Of a DNA stretch of 64,000 nt, positions 9,011 to 17,288 are shown piece by piece. The translations under genes were made by a program, and so were the position numbers. Under the pieces are notes generated by a model. The model was not told the DNA's origin. It saw only the letters and a list, made by a program, of their open reading frames with translations, and did not search any database. Numbering within the stretch: position 1 is the first letter of the stretch; the number at the start of each line of letters is the position of its first letter. The stretch lies in the NCBI RefSeq assembly GCF_018390695.1, contig NZ_JAHBGF010000028.1:186001-250000 (forward strand), read 5' to 3'. The DNA is from Ancylobacter sonchi (GTDB lineage: Bacteria; Pseudomonadota; Alphaproteobacteria; Rhizobiales; Xanthobacteraceae).

Positions 9011-9769
9011 ATGAAACACGCGATACTGGGAGTGTTCCTCGCCATGACTGCCGCCTTCCCCGCCCCGGCTCAGAACCGCGGCGACGCCAAGCCGGTCTCC
9101 ATCGTCCTCGTGCACGGTGCCTTCGTCGACGCTTCGGGCTGGAAGTCGGTCTACGACATCCTCGCGAACGATGGTTATGAGGTTCTGGTGGTCCAGAACC
9201 CGACGGTTACGCTCGAAGGCGATGTCGAGGCCACCCGGCAGGTCATTGCACGGGCGACGAAGCCGGTGGTGCTGGTCGGCCATTCCTATGGCGGCGCCGT
9301 CATCAGCGAGGCCGGTAGCGACCCGAAGGTCCGCACGCTCGCCTATATCGCCGCCTTCGCGCCGGAGGTCGGGGAATCGGTGTTCGATCTCGCCACACGT
9401 CCAACCCCCGGCGAGGCCGGAGCGCCGTTACTGCCGCCAAGCGACGGCTTCATTCTGGTGGATCCTGCGAAGTTCCCGACCGCATTCGCGCAGGATGTCG
9501 ATATTTCGATCACTGGCTTCATGTCAGTGGCTCAGGTCCCGTGGGGACTGGGTGCGATCGAGCCCAAGCTCACCCGCGCAGCCTGGAAGGACAAGCCTGT
9601 CCACTACATGCTCACGACGCAGGATCACATGGTTCCGCCGACCATCCAGCGCTTTATGGCGACACGGGCCAAGGCAAAGCTGGTCGAGTTGCAAAGCAGC
9701 CATGCCGCGATGCTGTCGCACCCGAAGGAAGTCGCCTCCTTCATCGAAAAAGCCGCTGTCGAAAACTAG
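9011..9769 (+). CDS. Exported alpha/beta hydrolase
   Basis: About 252 aa with a Sec signal peptide (AILGVFLAMTAAFPAPAQ) and an alpha/beta-hydrolase fold. The oxyanion region VLVHGAFVDASGW and the nucleophile elbow GHSYGG (Ser) are clear; the catalytic His is probably in LQSSHAAMLSHP near the C-terminus. This pattern matches the EstC/salicylate-esterase-like or pyrethroid-hydrolase-like subgroup. ATG at 9011 follows a GGAGAG ribosome site; the upstream ATG at 8984 would block the signal peptide. First gene of an eight-gene rightward operon. It acts in the periplasm; the substrate is unknown. Confidence 0.86.
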   Translation: MKHAILGVFLAMTAAFPAPAQNRGDAKPVSIVLVHGAFVDASGWKSVYDILANDGYEVLVVQNPTVTLEGDVEATRQVIARATKPVVLVGHSYGGAVISEAGSDPKVRTLAYIAAFAPEVGESVFDLATRPTPGEAGAPLLPPSDGFILVDPAKFPTAFAQDVDISITGFMSVAQVPWGLGAIEPKLTRAAWKDKPVHYMLTTQDHMVPPTIQRFMATRAKAKLVELQSSHAAMLSHPKEVASFIEKAAVEN

Positions 9770-9790
9770 CCGGGGCTGGGGAAGGTAACG

Positions 9791-10762
9791 ATGATCAGGA
9801 TGGTCCTCGCTCTAGCGCCGCTAGTGCTCAGCCTAATGGGCGCCCCCGATGCCTTCGCGCAGCAGAGCCCGGTTTCGGTGGCCGGGTGGCCGATGCCCGT
9901 CGTGCACTATCGGTACGAAACGATCGACGGGGTGAAGGTCTTCTATCGCGAGGCCGGCCCCGCCGATGGTCCAGTGGTGCTTCTGTTGCACGGCTTTCCG
10001 ACGTCGTCGCATATGTTCCGCAATCTGATCCCGCTGCTAGCCGACAAGTATCGCGTCATCGCGCCGGACTATCCCGGATACGGCCAGAGCGACGCCCCCG
10101 AACATACGCGCTTCGATTATTCCTTCGCTCATTTCGCCGAGATGATCGATACGCTCGTGCAGCGCCTGGGTGCGCAGCGCTATGCCCTGTACCTCATGGA
10201 TTACGGCGCGCCGGTCGGCTATCGCCTCGCCCTCAGGCATCCCGAGCGCGTAAGTGCTCTGATCGTCCAGAACGGCAACGCCTATGAGGAGGGGCTTCGG
10301 GAGTTCTGGAACCCGATCAAGGCGTACTGGGCCGAGAACACGCCGGCGAAGCGCCAGGCGCTGTCAGGTCTGCTGACGCTGGAGACCACCAAGTTCCAAT
10401 ACACCGACGGCATGGGCGATGTCTCCCGCATCAGCCCGGACAACTGGGTGCACGACCAGGCGCTGCTCGACCGGCCGGGCAACAGCGAGATCCAGTTGGA
10501 CCTGTTCTACGACTACCGCACCAACGTGCCGCTCTACCCGCAATTCCAGGAATTCTTCCGGCAGCGCAAGCCGCCGACGATCATCGTCTGGGGCAAGAAC
10601 GACAAGATCTTCCCGGCCGAGGGCTCCCATCCCTATCTGCGCGACCTGCCGGACGCCGAATTCCATCTGCTCGACAGCGGCCATTTCGCGCTCGAGGACA
10701 GGCTGGCGGAAATGGCCCCGCTCATCCGCGACTTTCTAGACCGCAAGGCGGGATCGCCGTGA
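9791..10762 (+). CDS. Exported alpha/beta hydrolase with Asp nucleophile (haloalkane dehalogenase/epoxide hydrolase type)
   Basis: About 323 aa with a signal peptide ([20 protein letters not shown]). The [18 protein letters not shown] stretch with the HGFP oxyanion motif is typical of epoxide hydrolases and haloalkane dehalogenases. The elbow reads LMDYGAPVG, so the nucleophile is Asp, not Ser, consistent with that group. The acid/His part is [16 protein letters not shown] and [10 protein letters not shown]. It starts 21 bp after the previous hydrolase with AAGG upstream of ATG. The export signal is unusual for cytoplasmic dehalogenases such as DhlA. The exact reaction (dehalogenation, epoxide or lactone opening) cannot be decided. 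Confidence 0.86.
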   Translation: MIRMVLALAPLVLSLMGAPDAFAQQSPVSVAGWPMPVVHYRYETIDGVKVFYREAGPADGPVVLLLHGFPTSSHMFRNLIPLLADKYRVIAPDYPGYGQSDAPEHTRFDYSFAHFAEMIDTLVQRLGAQRYALYLMDYGAPVGYRLALRHPERVSALIVQNGNAYEEGLREFWNPIKAYWAENTPAKRQALSGLLTLETTKFQYTDGMGDVSRISPDNWVHDQALLDRPGNSEIQLDLFYDYRTNVPLYPQFQEFFRQRKPPTIIVWGKNDKIFPAEGSHPYLRDLPDAEFHLLDSGHFALEDRLAEMAPLIRDFLDRKAGSP

Positions 10763-10844
10763 CCCACGCGCCCTGCGAGTGCCGGCACCCGCAGGGCGAG
10801 GCACGCAGGAACGGCCCGCAGCGATCATTCCCGGAGCGACGTCG

Positions 10845-11579
10845 ATGAAGCCGAATTACGCGCCCCATTCCGCCGCACTCTATGCGGATACGCCGACGCC
10901 AATGCTGCCGAAGACCGAGATGACGCTCGACCTGCGGCGCGCGGCGCTGGTGGTGATCGATCCGCAGGTCGACGTCATGAGCCCCAGTGGGCGGGCCTGG
11001 GGCGCGGTCGGCGAGAGCGTCACCGAAAACAATCTGGTGCCGAACCTCGTCGCGCTTTTCACCGCCGCCAAGAAGGCGGGAATAACCGTCGCGGTCTCGC
11101 CGCACTATTATTACTGCTGGGACCATGGCTGGCGCTGGCAGGCGCCGCTCGAGAAGTTCCAGCACGACACCGGTGCGTTCGATCGCAAGGGGCCCTACAC
11201 CGTTGAGGGCTTCCGCGGCTCCGGCGCGGACTTCATGGAGGAATTCAAGCCCTTCATCGAGGACGGCAAGACCATCATCTGCTCGCCGCACAAACTCTAC
11301 GGGCCGCAGGCGAACGACCTGAAGCTGCAACTCGGCAAGCAGGGCATTGGCCAGGTCATCCTCGCCGGGATGCTCGCCAATATGTGCGTCGAATCCCACA
11401 TGCGCGACCTGCTCGAAGCGGGCTTCGAGGTTGCCGTCGTGCGTGATGCCGTGGCCGCGCCGAAGCTTCCCGATGGCGACGGCTACCTCGCCGCGCTCAT
11501 CAATTTCCGCTTCATGGCCAACGGCATCTGGACCACGGACGAGACGGTCGAAAAGCTGCTCACGGATCGGCAGGGGTAG
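10845..11579 (+). CDS. Isochorismatase-family cysteine hydrolase
   Basis: About 244 aa. The family triad is visible: Asp in ALVVIDPQVDVM, Lys in SPHKLYGP and Cys in LANMCVESHMRDL. The C-terminal part of the fold (EVAVVRDAVAA) is conserved. Members hydrolyse amides or vinyl ethers (nicotinamidase, isochorismatase, carbamoylases), and its substrate is not clear here. ATG at 10845 has GGAG upstream; the in-frame ATG at 10779 lies in poor context and would add a Pro/Arg-rich leader. It sits within the operon between the hydrolase and GlcG-like genes. Confidence 0.87.
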   Translation: MKPNYAPHSAALYADTPTPMLPKTEMTLDLRRAALVVIDPQVDVMSPSGRAWGAVGESVTENNLVPNLVALFTAAKKAGITVAVSPHYYYCWDHGWRWQAPLEKFQHDTGAFDRKGPYTVEGFRGSGADFMEEFKPFIEDGKTIICSPHKLYGPQANDLKLQLGKQGIGQVILAGMLANMCVESHMRDLLEAGFEVAVVRDAVAAPKLPDGDGYLAALINFRFMANGIWTTDETVEKLLTDRQG

Positions 11580-11586
11580 GCAGGGC

Positions 11587-12042
11587 ATGCCGCGTTCCTT
11601 CACCACTCTGGTCCTGTCGGATGCGAAGCGGATGCTTGCCGCGGGCGAGGCCCGGGCGGCGAGCTTCGGCGTCGCCTACAACATCGCCGTGGTCGACGCC
11701 GGCGGCGCGCTCGTCGCTTTCACGCGACAGGACGGCGCGCTGATCGGCAGTATCGACCTCGCCATCGGTAAAGCCATGACGGCGCGTCTGTTCGACAAGC
11801 GCACCGTGGACCTGGCGCGGATGGCGCAGCCCGGTGCCCCACTCTTCGGCATCCAGCAGAGCAATGGCGGCAAGGTCGTCATCTTCGGCGGTGGCCTGCC
11901 GGTCCTGATCGACGGCGAGATCGTCGGCGCGGTCGGTGCCAGCGCGGGAACGGTCGAGCAGGACATCGCCGTGGCCGCGGCCGCGGCGGCGGCGGCGGAA
12001 ATCACCAGACCTGACAACAGTGAGGAAGGACGAGGACCATGA
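11587..12042 (+). CDS. GlcG/HbpS-family protein
   Basis: About 151 aa. It shows the GlcG/HbpS (DUF336) pattern: AYNIAVVDAGGALVAFTRQDGA, then SIDLAIGKAMTARLF and a Gly-rich GGKVVIFGGGLPVLIDGEIVGAVGASAG. Members bind haem or act as accessory proteins in glycolate and other oxidation operons; the function is usually unassigned. It begins 7 bp after the isochorismatase gene and its stop overlaps the next start (ATGA at 12039), implying translational coupling to the alcohol dehydrogenase. Confidence 0.86.
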   Translation: MPRSFTTLVLSDAKRMLAAGEARAASFGVAYNIAVVDAGGALVAFTRQDGALIGSIDLAIGKAMTARLFDKRTVDLARMAQPGAPLFGIQQSNGGKVVIFGGGLPVLIDGEIVGAVGASAGTVEQDIAVAAAAAAAAEITRPDNSEEGRGP

Positions 12043-13094
12043 AGGCTGCGCGCATTCTCGAATACAACAAGGCGCTGGTCCTTGAGGACGTTCCCACCCC
12101 CGACATCCAGGCGGACGAGGTGCTGGTCAAGGTCGCGGCCTGCGGCATGTGCCGGTCCGACGTGCTGCTGGTCGACGGGTTCTTCCAGAGCTATGCCGAC
12201 ATCCCGCCGCCGGTCATTCCGGGCCACGAGATCACCGGGACGATCGAGAAGATCGGCAGCGTCATCCCCAAGGCCGCCGGCCTGCAGGAAGGCGACCATG
12301 TGGTGGTCGCGCCGGGATGGGGCGATGGCGTCTGTCGCCATTGCCAGGTCGGCAACACACATATCTGCCCGAATGTGCGCTGGCCGGGCTTCGGCACCTA
12401 TGGCGGCTTCGGCGAGTACATCCCGGTTCCCGCCCGCTACGTCATCAAGGTGGCGAAGCACCTGAAGTTCGAGGAACTGGCGCCGCTGACCGATGCCGGG
12501 CTGACGCCCTATCGCGCGCTCAAGAAGATTCGCGATGCCGGCGGGCTCGGGCCCGACCGCGTGGTCGGCGTGTTCGGGGTGGGCGGCCTCGGCGCCTATG
12601 CGGTGCAGTACGCCAAGCTGCTCGGTGCCGGCGCGACCGTCGTCGCCTTCGCCCGCAGCGAGGAAAAGCTCGCCATCGCCAAGAAATACGGCGCCGACCA
12701 CACCATCGCGGTCAAGGGCAAGACCGCCGCCGATGTGGGCACGGAGCTGAAGGAGGCCACCGGGCAGAACAAGCTCGACGCGATCATCGACTGCGTCGGC
12801 GCGGTGGAGATGGTGCAGATGGGCTTCGCCCTGCTCGGGATCAGCGGCCACTACGCCGATGTCGGCTTCGTCGGCGACCGCATCGATGTCCCGCTGTTCC
12901 CGCGCGTATCGGGCGAACAGACGTTCCATGGTTCGTTCTGGGGCAACAACGCCGACCTCAGCGAAGTCATGGCGCTCGCCACCGAAGGCAAGATCCAGCA
13001 CACGATCAAGACCATCGCCTTCGAGCAGATCAACGAATACCTCGACCTGCTGCGCGACAACAAGGTTGTCGGCCGGACCGTGGTGAAGTTCTGA
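12039..13094 (+). CDS. Zinc-dependent alcohol dehydrogenase (MDR family), structural zinc site with Asp in place of one Cys
   Basis: About 351 aa medium-chain dehydrogenase. Catalytic zinc ligands are visible as Cys35 in CGMCRSD and His63-Glu64 in PGHEITG. The nucleotide-binding motif is GVGGLG. The second (structural) zinc site normally has four Cys; here the first is Asp96 and Cys99, Cys102 and Cys110 remain. The residue after the second strand (FARSEEK) is Arg-rich, not acidic, so NADP may be used, but this is inference. It is translationally coupled to the GlcG-like gene. With the aldehyde dehydrogenase downstream it could take an alcohol to a carboxylate. Confidence 0.9.
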   Translation: MKAARILEYNKALVLEDVPTPDIQADEVLVKVAACGMCRSDVLLVDGFFQSYADIPPPVIPGHEITGTIEKIGSVIPKAAGLQEGDHVVVAPGWGDGVCRHCQVGNTHICPNVRWPGFGTYGGFGEYIPVPARYVIKVAKHLKFEELAPLTDAGLTPYRALKKIRDAGGLGPDRVVGVFGVGGLGAYAVQYAKLLGAGATVVAFARSEEKLAIAKKYGADHTIAVKGKTAADVGTELKEATGQNKLDAIIDCVGAVEMVQMGFALLGISGHYADVGFVGDRIDVPLFPRVSGEQTFHGSFWGNNADLSEVMALATEGKIQHTIKTIAFEQINEYLDLLRDNKVVGRTVVKF

Positions 13095-13133
13095 CGGCCT
13101 GAAAAGGCCCCGCGATATCCAAAGGAGAAAACC

Positions 13134-13802
13134 GTGACTCAGCATGTCCTGTTCATCGTCACCAACGCGTCCGTGATCGGCCCGCACAACCGCAAGACCG
13201 GCTTCTTCTTCGCCGAGGTCGCCCATCCTTTCGACGTGCTCGACAAGGCTGGCATCGCCATCGAGTTCGCCTCACCGGCCGGTGGATGGACGCCTTATGA
13301 CGCCTATGACGAGACCGACCCCGCCCAGAAAGAATTCATCGAGAGCAAGGCGTTCCGCCGGCTGAACCACAGCCGCAAGCTGTCCGAGGTGGATGCCGCC
13401 GATTACGACGCCATCCTGGTGCCCGGAGGGCTCGGCCCGATGGTCGACATCGCGCGCAATGCCGATGTGCAGAAGGCCGTCGTGCGCGCCTGGAGCACCG
13501 GCAAGATCGTGACCGCCGTCTGCCACGGCCCGTGCTCGCTGCTCGGCGTGGACCTCGGCGACTGCACGCCCTTCGTGCGCGGCAAGAAGCTCACCGCCTT
13601 CTCGATGAAGGAAGAATACGACTACGCCCGCGACGACGTGCCCTACGAGCTCGAGGAAGCGCTCCGCGCGGAGGGCGCCGACTACTCGTCCACCGACAAC
13701 TGGCAGCCCAAGGTCGTCGTCGATGGCCGCCTCATCACCGGCCAGAACCCCGCCTCGGCCGGCCCGCTGGCGAAGGAACTGCTCGCCGCGCTGAAGCGGT
13801 AA
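13134..13802 (+). CDS. DJ-1/PfpI-family protein (Hsp31/glyoxalase III-like)
   Basis: About 222 aa, GTG start with AAAGGAGA 6 nt upstream. The Cys elbow is AVCHGPC, the acidic partner is the Glu of FFAEVAHP, and a GGLGP loop precedes it; this is the glutamine-amidotransferase-like fold of Hsp31/YajL relatives. Related proteins act as glutathione-independent glyoxalases, deglycases or chaperones. In this operon a role in removing reactive carbonyl by-products of the dehydrogenases is plausible but inferred. There is a 39-bp gap from the ADH gene. Confidence 0.88.
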   Translation: MTQHVLFIVTNASVIGPHNRKTGFFFAEVAHPFDVLDKAGIAIEFASPAGGWTPYDAYDETDPAQKEFIESKAFRRLNHSRKLSEVDAADYDAILVPGGLGPMVDIARNADVQKAVVRAWSTGKIVTAVCHGPCSLLGVDLGDCTPFVRGKKLTAFSMKEEYDYARDDVPYELEEALRAEGADYSSTDNWQPKVVVDGRLITGQNPASAGPLAKELLAALKR

Positions 13803-13888
13803 GCCAGACGCGAGCGGAACCCTTTTCGCAGGCGCGGCGCCCGCTCCCTCAAGGGCGCCGCGCCTGACCATCTCCTTGGAGGCTTCGC

Positions 13889-14185
13889 ATGACGCACCCC
13901 GCCAAGATCACCGCCCTGCTGACCGCCCACCCCGGCAAGGCCGCTGAACTCCTGGCCCTGCTGGTCGGCCTCGCGCCGCAGTGCCGGGCCGAACCCGGCA
14001 ATCTTCGCTGGGACGTCTGGCGCGACGCCTCGAACGAGGACCGCTTCGTGCTCGACGAACTCTACCGCGACGCCGCCGCGCTGGAGGCCCATCGCAGTTC
14101 GCCGCATTACGCGGCCTACCTCGCCAAGGTTCCCGAACTGGCCGAGCGGATGGCGGTGGTCTCGCAGCCGGTCGAGGTCCGCTAG
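13889..14185 (+). CDS. Antibiotic biosynthesis monooxygenase (ABM, YgiN-like)
   Basis: A 98-aa ferredoxin-like dimeric alpha/beta-barrel protein. The pattern of KITALLTAHPGKAAELLALL, QCRAEPGNLRWDVW and FVLDELYRDAAALEAHRSSPHY is the ABM signature, including the Asn/Trp region of quinol monooxygenases. Cofactor-free oxygenase or quinone-handling activity is typical. It lies 86 bp after the DJ-1 gene with GGAGG upstream, and 52 bp before the aldehyde dehydrogenase gene. Confidence 0.88.
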   Translation: MTHPAKITALLTAHPGKAAELLALLVGLAPQCRAEPGNLRWDVWRDASNEDRFVLDELYRDAAALEAHRSSPHYAAYLAKVPELAERMAVVSQPVEVR

Positions 14186-14237
14186 CCCTCCGGGCGTTCC
14201 GACCCCTGCAGCTCATCTGCTTGATAAGGAGGACGGC

Positions 14238-15629
14238 ATGATCGAGGTCGTGCAAGCTTTCGACCGCGCGCCCATCGCGGAACTGCCGACCGACGATGCG
14301 TCGGCGCTTGAAGCAAAGCTTTCGACCGCGCACGCCCGGTTTCAGGACCGGGCCGGCTGGCTGCAGCCGCATCAGCGGATGTCGGTGCTGCACAGGCTCG
14401 CCGGCCTCGTCGAACAGCAGCGCGAAGCTTTCGCAATGCGGATCTCCCGCGAAGGCGGCAAGCCCTATACGGACGCGCTGGTCGAGACCGACCGCGCCAT
14501 TGACGGCATCCGCAACGCCGCCGACCTGCTGCGCGCGCGGGGCGGCGTCGAGATCCCCATGGGCCTGTCCACTGCCAGCGAGCACCGCCGCGCCTGGACC
14601 ATCAAGGAGCCGATCGGCGTGGTGGCGGCGATCTCCGCCTTCAACCATCCGCTCAACCTCATCGTGCACCAGATCGCGCCCGCCATCGCCACCGGCTGCC
14701 CGGTCATCGTCAAGCCGGCCATGGCGACGCCGCTCTCGTGCCTTGAACTCGTCAGGCTGGTCCATGAGGCCGGCATGCCCGAGGGCTGGGTGCAGACGCT
14801 ACTTCCCGAAAGCCGCGCGCTTTCCGAAGCCTTCGCGACCGATCCGCGCGTCGCCTTTCTGAGCTTCATCGGTTCGGCAAAGGTCGGCTGGCGCCTGCGG
14901 TCCATCCTGGCGCCCGGAACCCGCTGTGCGCTCGAGCATGGCGGCGTCGCGCCCGTCATCGTCGACCGCAGCGCCGATCTGGACGCGCTCATCGAGCCGA
15001 TGACCAAGGGCGGCTATTATCATGCCGGCCAGGTGTGTGTTTCCGTCCAGCGCATCTATGTGCATGCCGCGCTCAAGCAAGATTTTATCGAGCGCTTTGC
15101 TGCGCGGTTGAAACAGTTGCGGGTCGGCGATCCGACACGCGCCGACACCGACGTTGGCCCGCTGATCAAGCCCGAGGAAGCGCAACGGGTAGAGAGCTGG
15201 ATCGACGAGGCGGTCACCGCGGGTGCCCATCGGATCGGCGGCGGACGCCTCAGCGAGACGACACTCAGGCCGACGATTCTGGTCGATCCGCCACGTGACG
15301 CGAAAGTCTCGGCGCATGAGATCTTCGGGCCCGTCACCTGCGTGTATGGCTACAACGAAATCGACGAAGCCCTTGCGGCCGCTAATTACCTTCCTGTCGC
15401 CTTCCAGGCGAGCATCTTCACGCGCGAGCTTGAGATCGCTTTCGATGCCGCCGAGCGCTTGGACGCCTCTACAGTAATGGTCAACGATCACAGCGCGTTC
15501 CGCACCGATTGGATGCCGTTCGCCGGACGCCGCCAATCCGGCTACGGAGTCGGCGGCATTCCCTACACCGCCCACGAGATGACCTCGGAAAAGATGATCG
15601 TTTTCAAGCGGCACGAGCGCCTTGGATGA
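14238..15629 (+). CDS. NAD(P)-dependent aldehyde dehydrogenase
   Basis: A 463-aa ALDH superfamily enzyme. Catalytic Glu is in CALEHGG and the nucleophile Cys in AGQVCVSVQRI; the substrate-proximal SAFNHPLNL and the VIVKPA motif of the cofactor site are also present. It is slightly shorter than the usual 480-500 aa because of a short N-terminus. GGAGG lies 9 nt before ATG. Last gene of the operon; the following 540 bp to the tRNA have no gene in its direction. It probably oxidises the aldehyde made by the upstream alcohol dehydrogenase. Confidence 0.9.
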   Translation: MIEVVQAFDRAPIAELPTDDASALEAKLSTAHARFQDRAGWLQPHQRMSVLHRLAGLVEQQREAFAMRISREGGKPYTDALVETDRAIDGIRNAADLLRARGGVEIPMGLSTASEHRRAWTIKEPIGVVAAISAFNHPLNLIVHQIAPAIATGCPVIVKPAMATPLSCLELVRLVHEAGMPEGWVQTLLPESRALSEAFATDPRVAFLSFIGSAKVGWRLRSILAPGTRCALEHGGVAPVIVDRSADLDALIEPMTKGGYYHAGQVCVSVQRIYVHAALKQDFIERFAARLKQLRVGDPTRADTDVGPLIKPEEAQRVESWIDEAVTAGAHRIGGGRLSETTLRPTILVDPPRDAKVSAHEIFGPVTCVYGYNEIDEALAAANYLPVAFQASIFTRELEIAFDAAERLDASTVMVNDHSAFRTDWMPFAGRRQSGYGVGGIPYTAHEMTSEKMIVFKRHERLG

Positions 15630-16167
15630 GCCGTGTCGTCTGGAGGGACCTCGCCTGGATTCGCTATCGACCAGTTGGGAATTGATTTGAGAAAGAAGTG
15701 TCAACTTCGAGGCGCACTTGGGGGGAGGCCAATATCCGCTTTCTGCGCTTCCGCAAATGTCCGCGAATAGCGCGCTACGGCGGTAGCCATTTGGGATGCG
15801 GATACACCGCATCCCAATATCCTCAGAGGGCGACGATGATTTTGCCGATCTGGCCTGCTGCTGGCTTCGTGGGCATCGAGATCAAGGTGTCCCACGTTAA
15901 CGCCGTTTGACAGCCGAGAGCGTCTACCATTGCAGGCACTCGACATTCGGCTAGCTGAAGCATCGCCCAAGGTCGAGGAGCAGGAGAAACTGGTTTGATC
16001 TCGGGCCCATCGATGCGGAAAGAAGCCAATTTGCCTCTGGGACCAACCAACGCGCCGCGCTTCCCAACCTATCTCCGCTTATCCCACGTATAAAATGGGC
16101 CCCGAAGTGGGGCCGAGGTCTCGTTTCCGATAAAATATGATATATTTCAATCAATTATAAAAAGATT
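15630..16167. other. Gene-poor, AT-richer spacer before tRNA-Ser
   Basis: A stretch of 538 bp with no credible complete gene. Its base composition drifts AT-rich at 16060-16165, unlike the rest of the window. Short fragments read as degenerate coding remnants on the minus strand, and the segment at about 15740-15800 resembles decayed dispersed repeat sequence often seen in Rhizobiales, though I cannot confirm it. No integrase or direct repeat of the tRNA end was seen. Confidence 0.4.
15823..16050 (-). pseudogene. Possible 3' remnant of a medium-chain dehydrogenase/quinone oxidoreductase gene
   Basis: A minus-strand frame ends in AAGQIGKIIVAL, which looks like the C-terminal GKIVL signature of quinone-oxidoreductase-type MDR proteins, but no upstream coding region continues it. 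If real, it is a broken gene left in the gap next to the tRNA. The match is short and could be chance. Confidence 0.2.
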
Positions 16168-16259
16168 TGGCGGAGACGGAGGGATTCGAACCCTCGAGAC
16201 CCTTGTAGGGGTCTGCTCATTTAGCAAACGAGTGCCTTCAGCCTCTCGGCCACGTCTCC
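16168..16259 (-). tRNA. tRNA-Ser (GCT anticodon)
   Basis: On the minus strand the acceptor arm GGAGACG...CGTCTCC brackets a type II tRNA of about 90 nt. The anticodon stem CTCGT/ATGAG encloses the loop TTGCTAA, giving anticodon GCT for AGC/AGT serine codons. A long variable arm (GACCC-CTACAA-GGGTC) and a normal T arm with GGTTCGAATCC are present. The discriminator G is followed by a genome-encoded CCA at 16168-16170. Confidence 0.97.
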
Positions 16260-16384
16260 TGTCGGCCGAGCCTGCCCACCTGAACGGCGAAGCACACCTT
16301 GCGACGGCGACCTGTCTAGGTATCGCGGCCGGTCTGGTCAAGGCCCAACCGCGTTATCAAGGGCCGTGTCCCGCGCTTCGCGTG

Positions 16385-16410
16385 AAAAAGCCCGGCGGAT
16401 CGCCGCGGGC
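16385..16410 (-). terminator. Intrinsic terminator of the membrane-protein gene
   Basis: On the minus strand GCCCGcGGCG and CGCCGGGC form a short GC hairpin followed by CTTTTTC. It lies 21 bp after the stop codon of the 242-aa membrane-protein frame, the right place and orientation for a Rho-independent terminator. Confidence 0.7.
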
Positions 16411-16431
16411 GACAGCATCGCTGCCGCCCGC

Positions 16432-17139
16432 CTATTGCAGCCCGACCAGCCGCTTCATCCGCAGCGCCATGCAGATCACCAGCGCGCAGCCGATCGGGAA
16501 CACCAGTTCGTTCACCGCCGCGCCGATGAGCCGGGCGGTGGGAATCGTCGCGCCGGTCTGCGCCGCCCGCCACAGATTCAGCCCCGTCATCGCGGCGGCG
16601 GCCGCCAGCCCGACCACGGCGCCGAGCAGCAGATAGCTGCGGATGCCGGTGACCTCGCGCTGCGACAGATAGCCGAGCAGCGCGCCCAGCGCGGCATATT
16701 CGGCGCCCCTGATGGCGCAGACCAGATAGAAGAACCCGTCGATCCCCGCCGGGGTGAGACCCAGCGCCGCCTGCACGGTGCGCTGCGCGCCCTTGGCGAG
16801 GCCCCAGGCCACCGGGCCGGACAGCAGCCCCAGCACGCCCATCACCAGCGAGCGGTCGCGCCCGGCCACCGTGCCCACCGCAAGGCCGATGCAGACCAGG
16901 ATGGCCCAGCTCACCCCCTGCGCGAAATCGGCCAGCACCGCCACGCCCGGCCAGCCGGCGCCGAAGCCGAGAGCGAGCACGATGGTCATGAGCTGCACGG
17001 CAATGCCGAGCAGCACCGCCATCCAGGCGACCCGCACGGCGCGCTGCACCGCCTCGGCGGCGATGGAGCCGGCGATTCCCTCGGCATAGTCGTCTGAGAT
17101 CGCGGCTGGCCCGCCGCCGATCGGATCCATATCCGTCAT
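16432..17139 (-). CDS. Hypothetical multi-pass inner-membrane protein
   Basis: About 235 aa with roughly six hydrophobic segments (for example VAWMAVLLGIAVQLMTIVLAL, GVSWAILVCIGLAVGTVAG and LLLGAVVGLAAAAAMTGL). No conserved motif that I recognise. The start could be 17160 or 17139; the second gives MTDMDP and is preferred on composition only. It stands alone, with a terminator downstream and a GST gene upstream in the same direction. Function unknown. Confidence 0.7.
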   Translation of the reverse strand: MTDMDPIGGGPAAISDDYAEGIAGSIAAEAVQRAVRVAWMAVLLGIAVQLMTIVLALGFGAGWPGVAVLADFAQGVSWAILVCIGLAVGTVAGRDRSLVMGVLGLLSGPVAWGLAKGAQRTVQAALGLTPAGIDGFFYLVCAIRGAEYAALGALLGYLSQREVTGIRSYLLLGAVVGLAAAAAMTGLNLWRAAQTGATIPTARLIGAAVNELVFPIGCALVICMALRMKRLVGLQ

Positions 17140-17288
17140 CGCACGCCCGCCATCGCACACTCGTCAGCGCCCCGCCCCGGGTCACGCTGCGTCATGGCGC
17201 CGAATTTAGCGCATCCCGCCGGGAAACGGAACGAATCTCGCGAGGCGCGGGCGGCCCGCGCCGGCGACAGGTCGTGGCGAGAAAAGCC

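Noticed and set aside
9791-15629. Assignment of the operon to the 1,2-dichloroethane (DhlA, ADH, ALDH) pathway
   Set aside because: The Asp-nucleophile hydrolase is exported and not clearly a dehalogenase, no DhlB-like gene is present, and the ADH is zinc-type, not PQQ-type.
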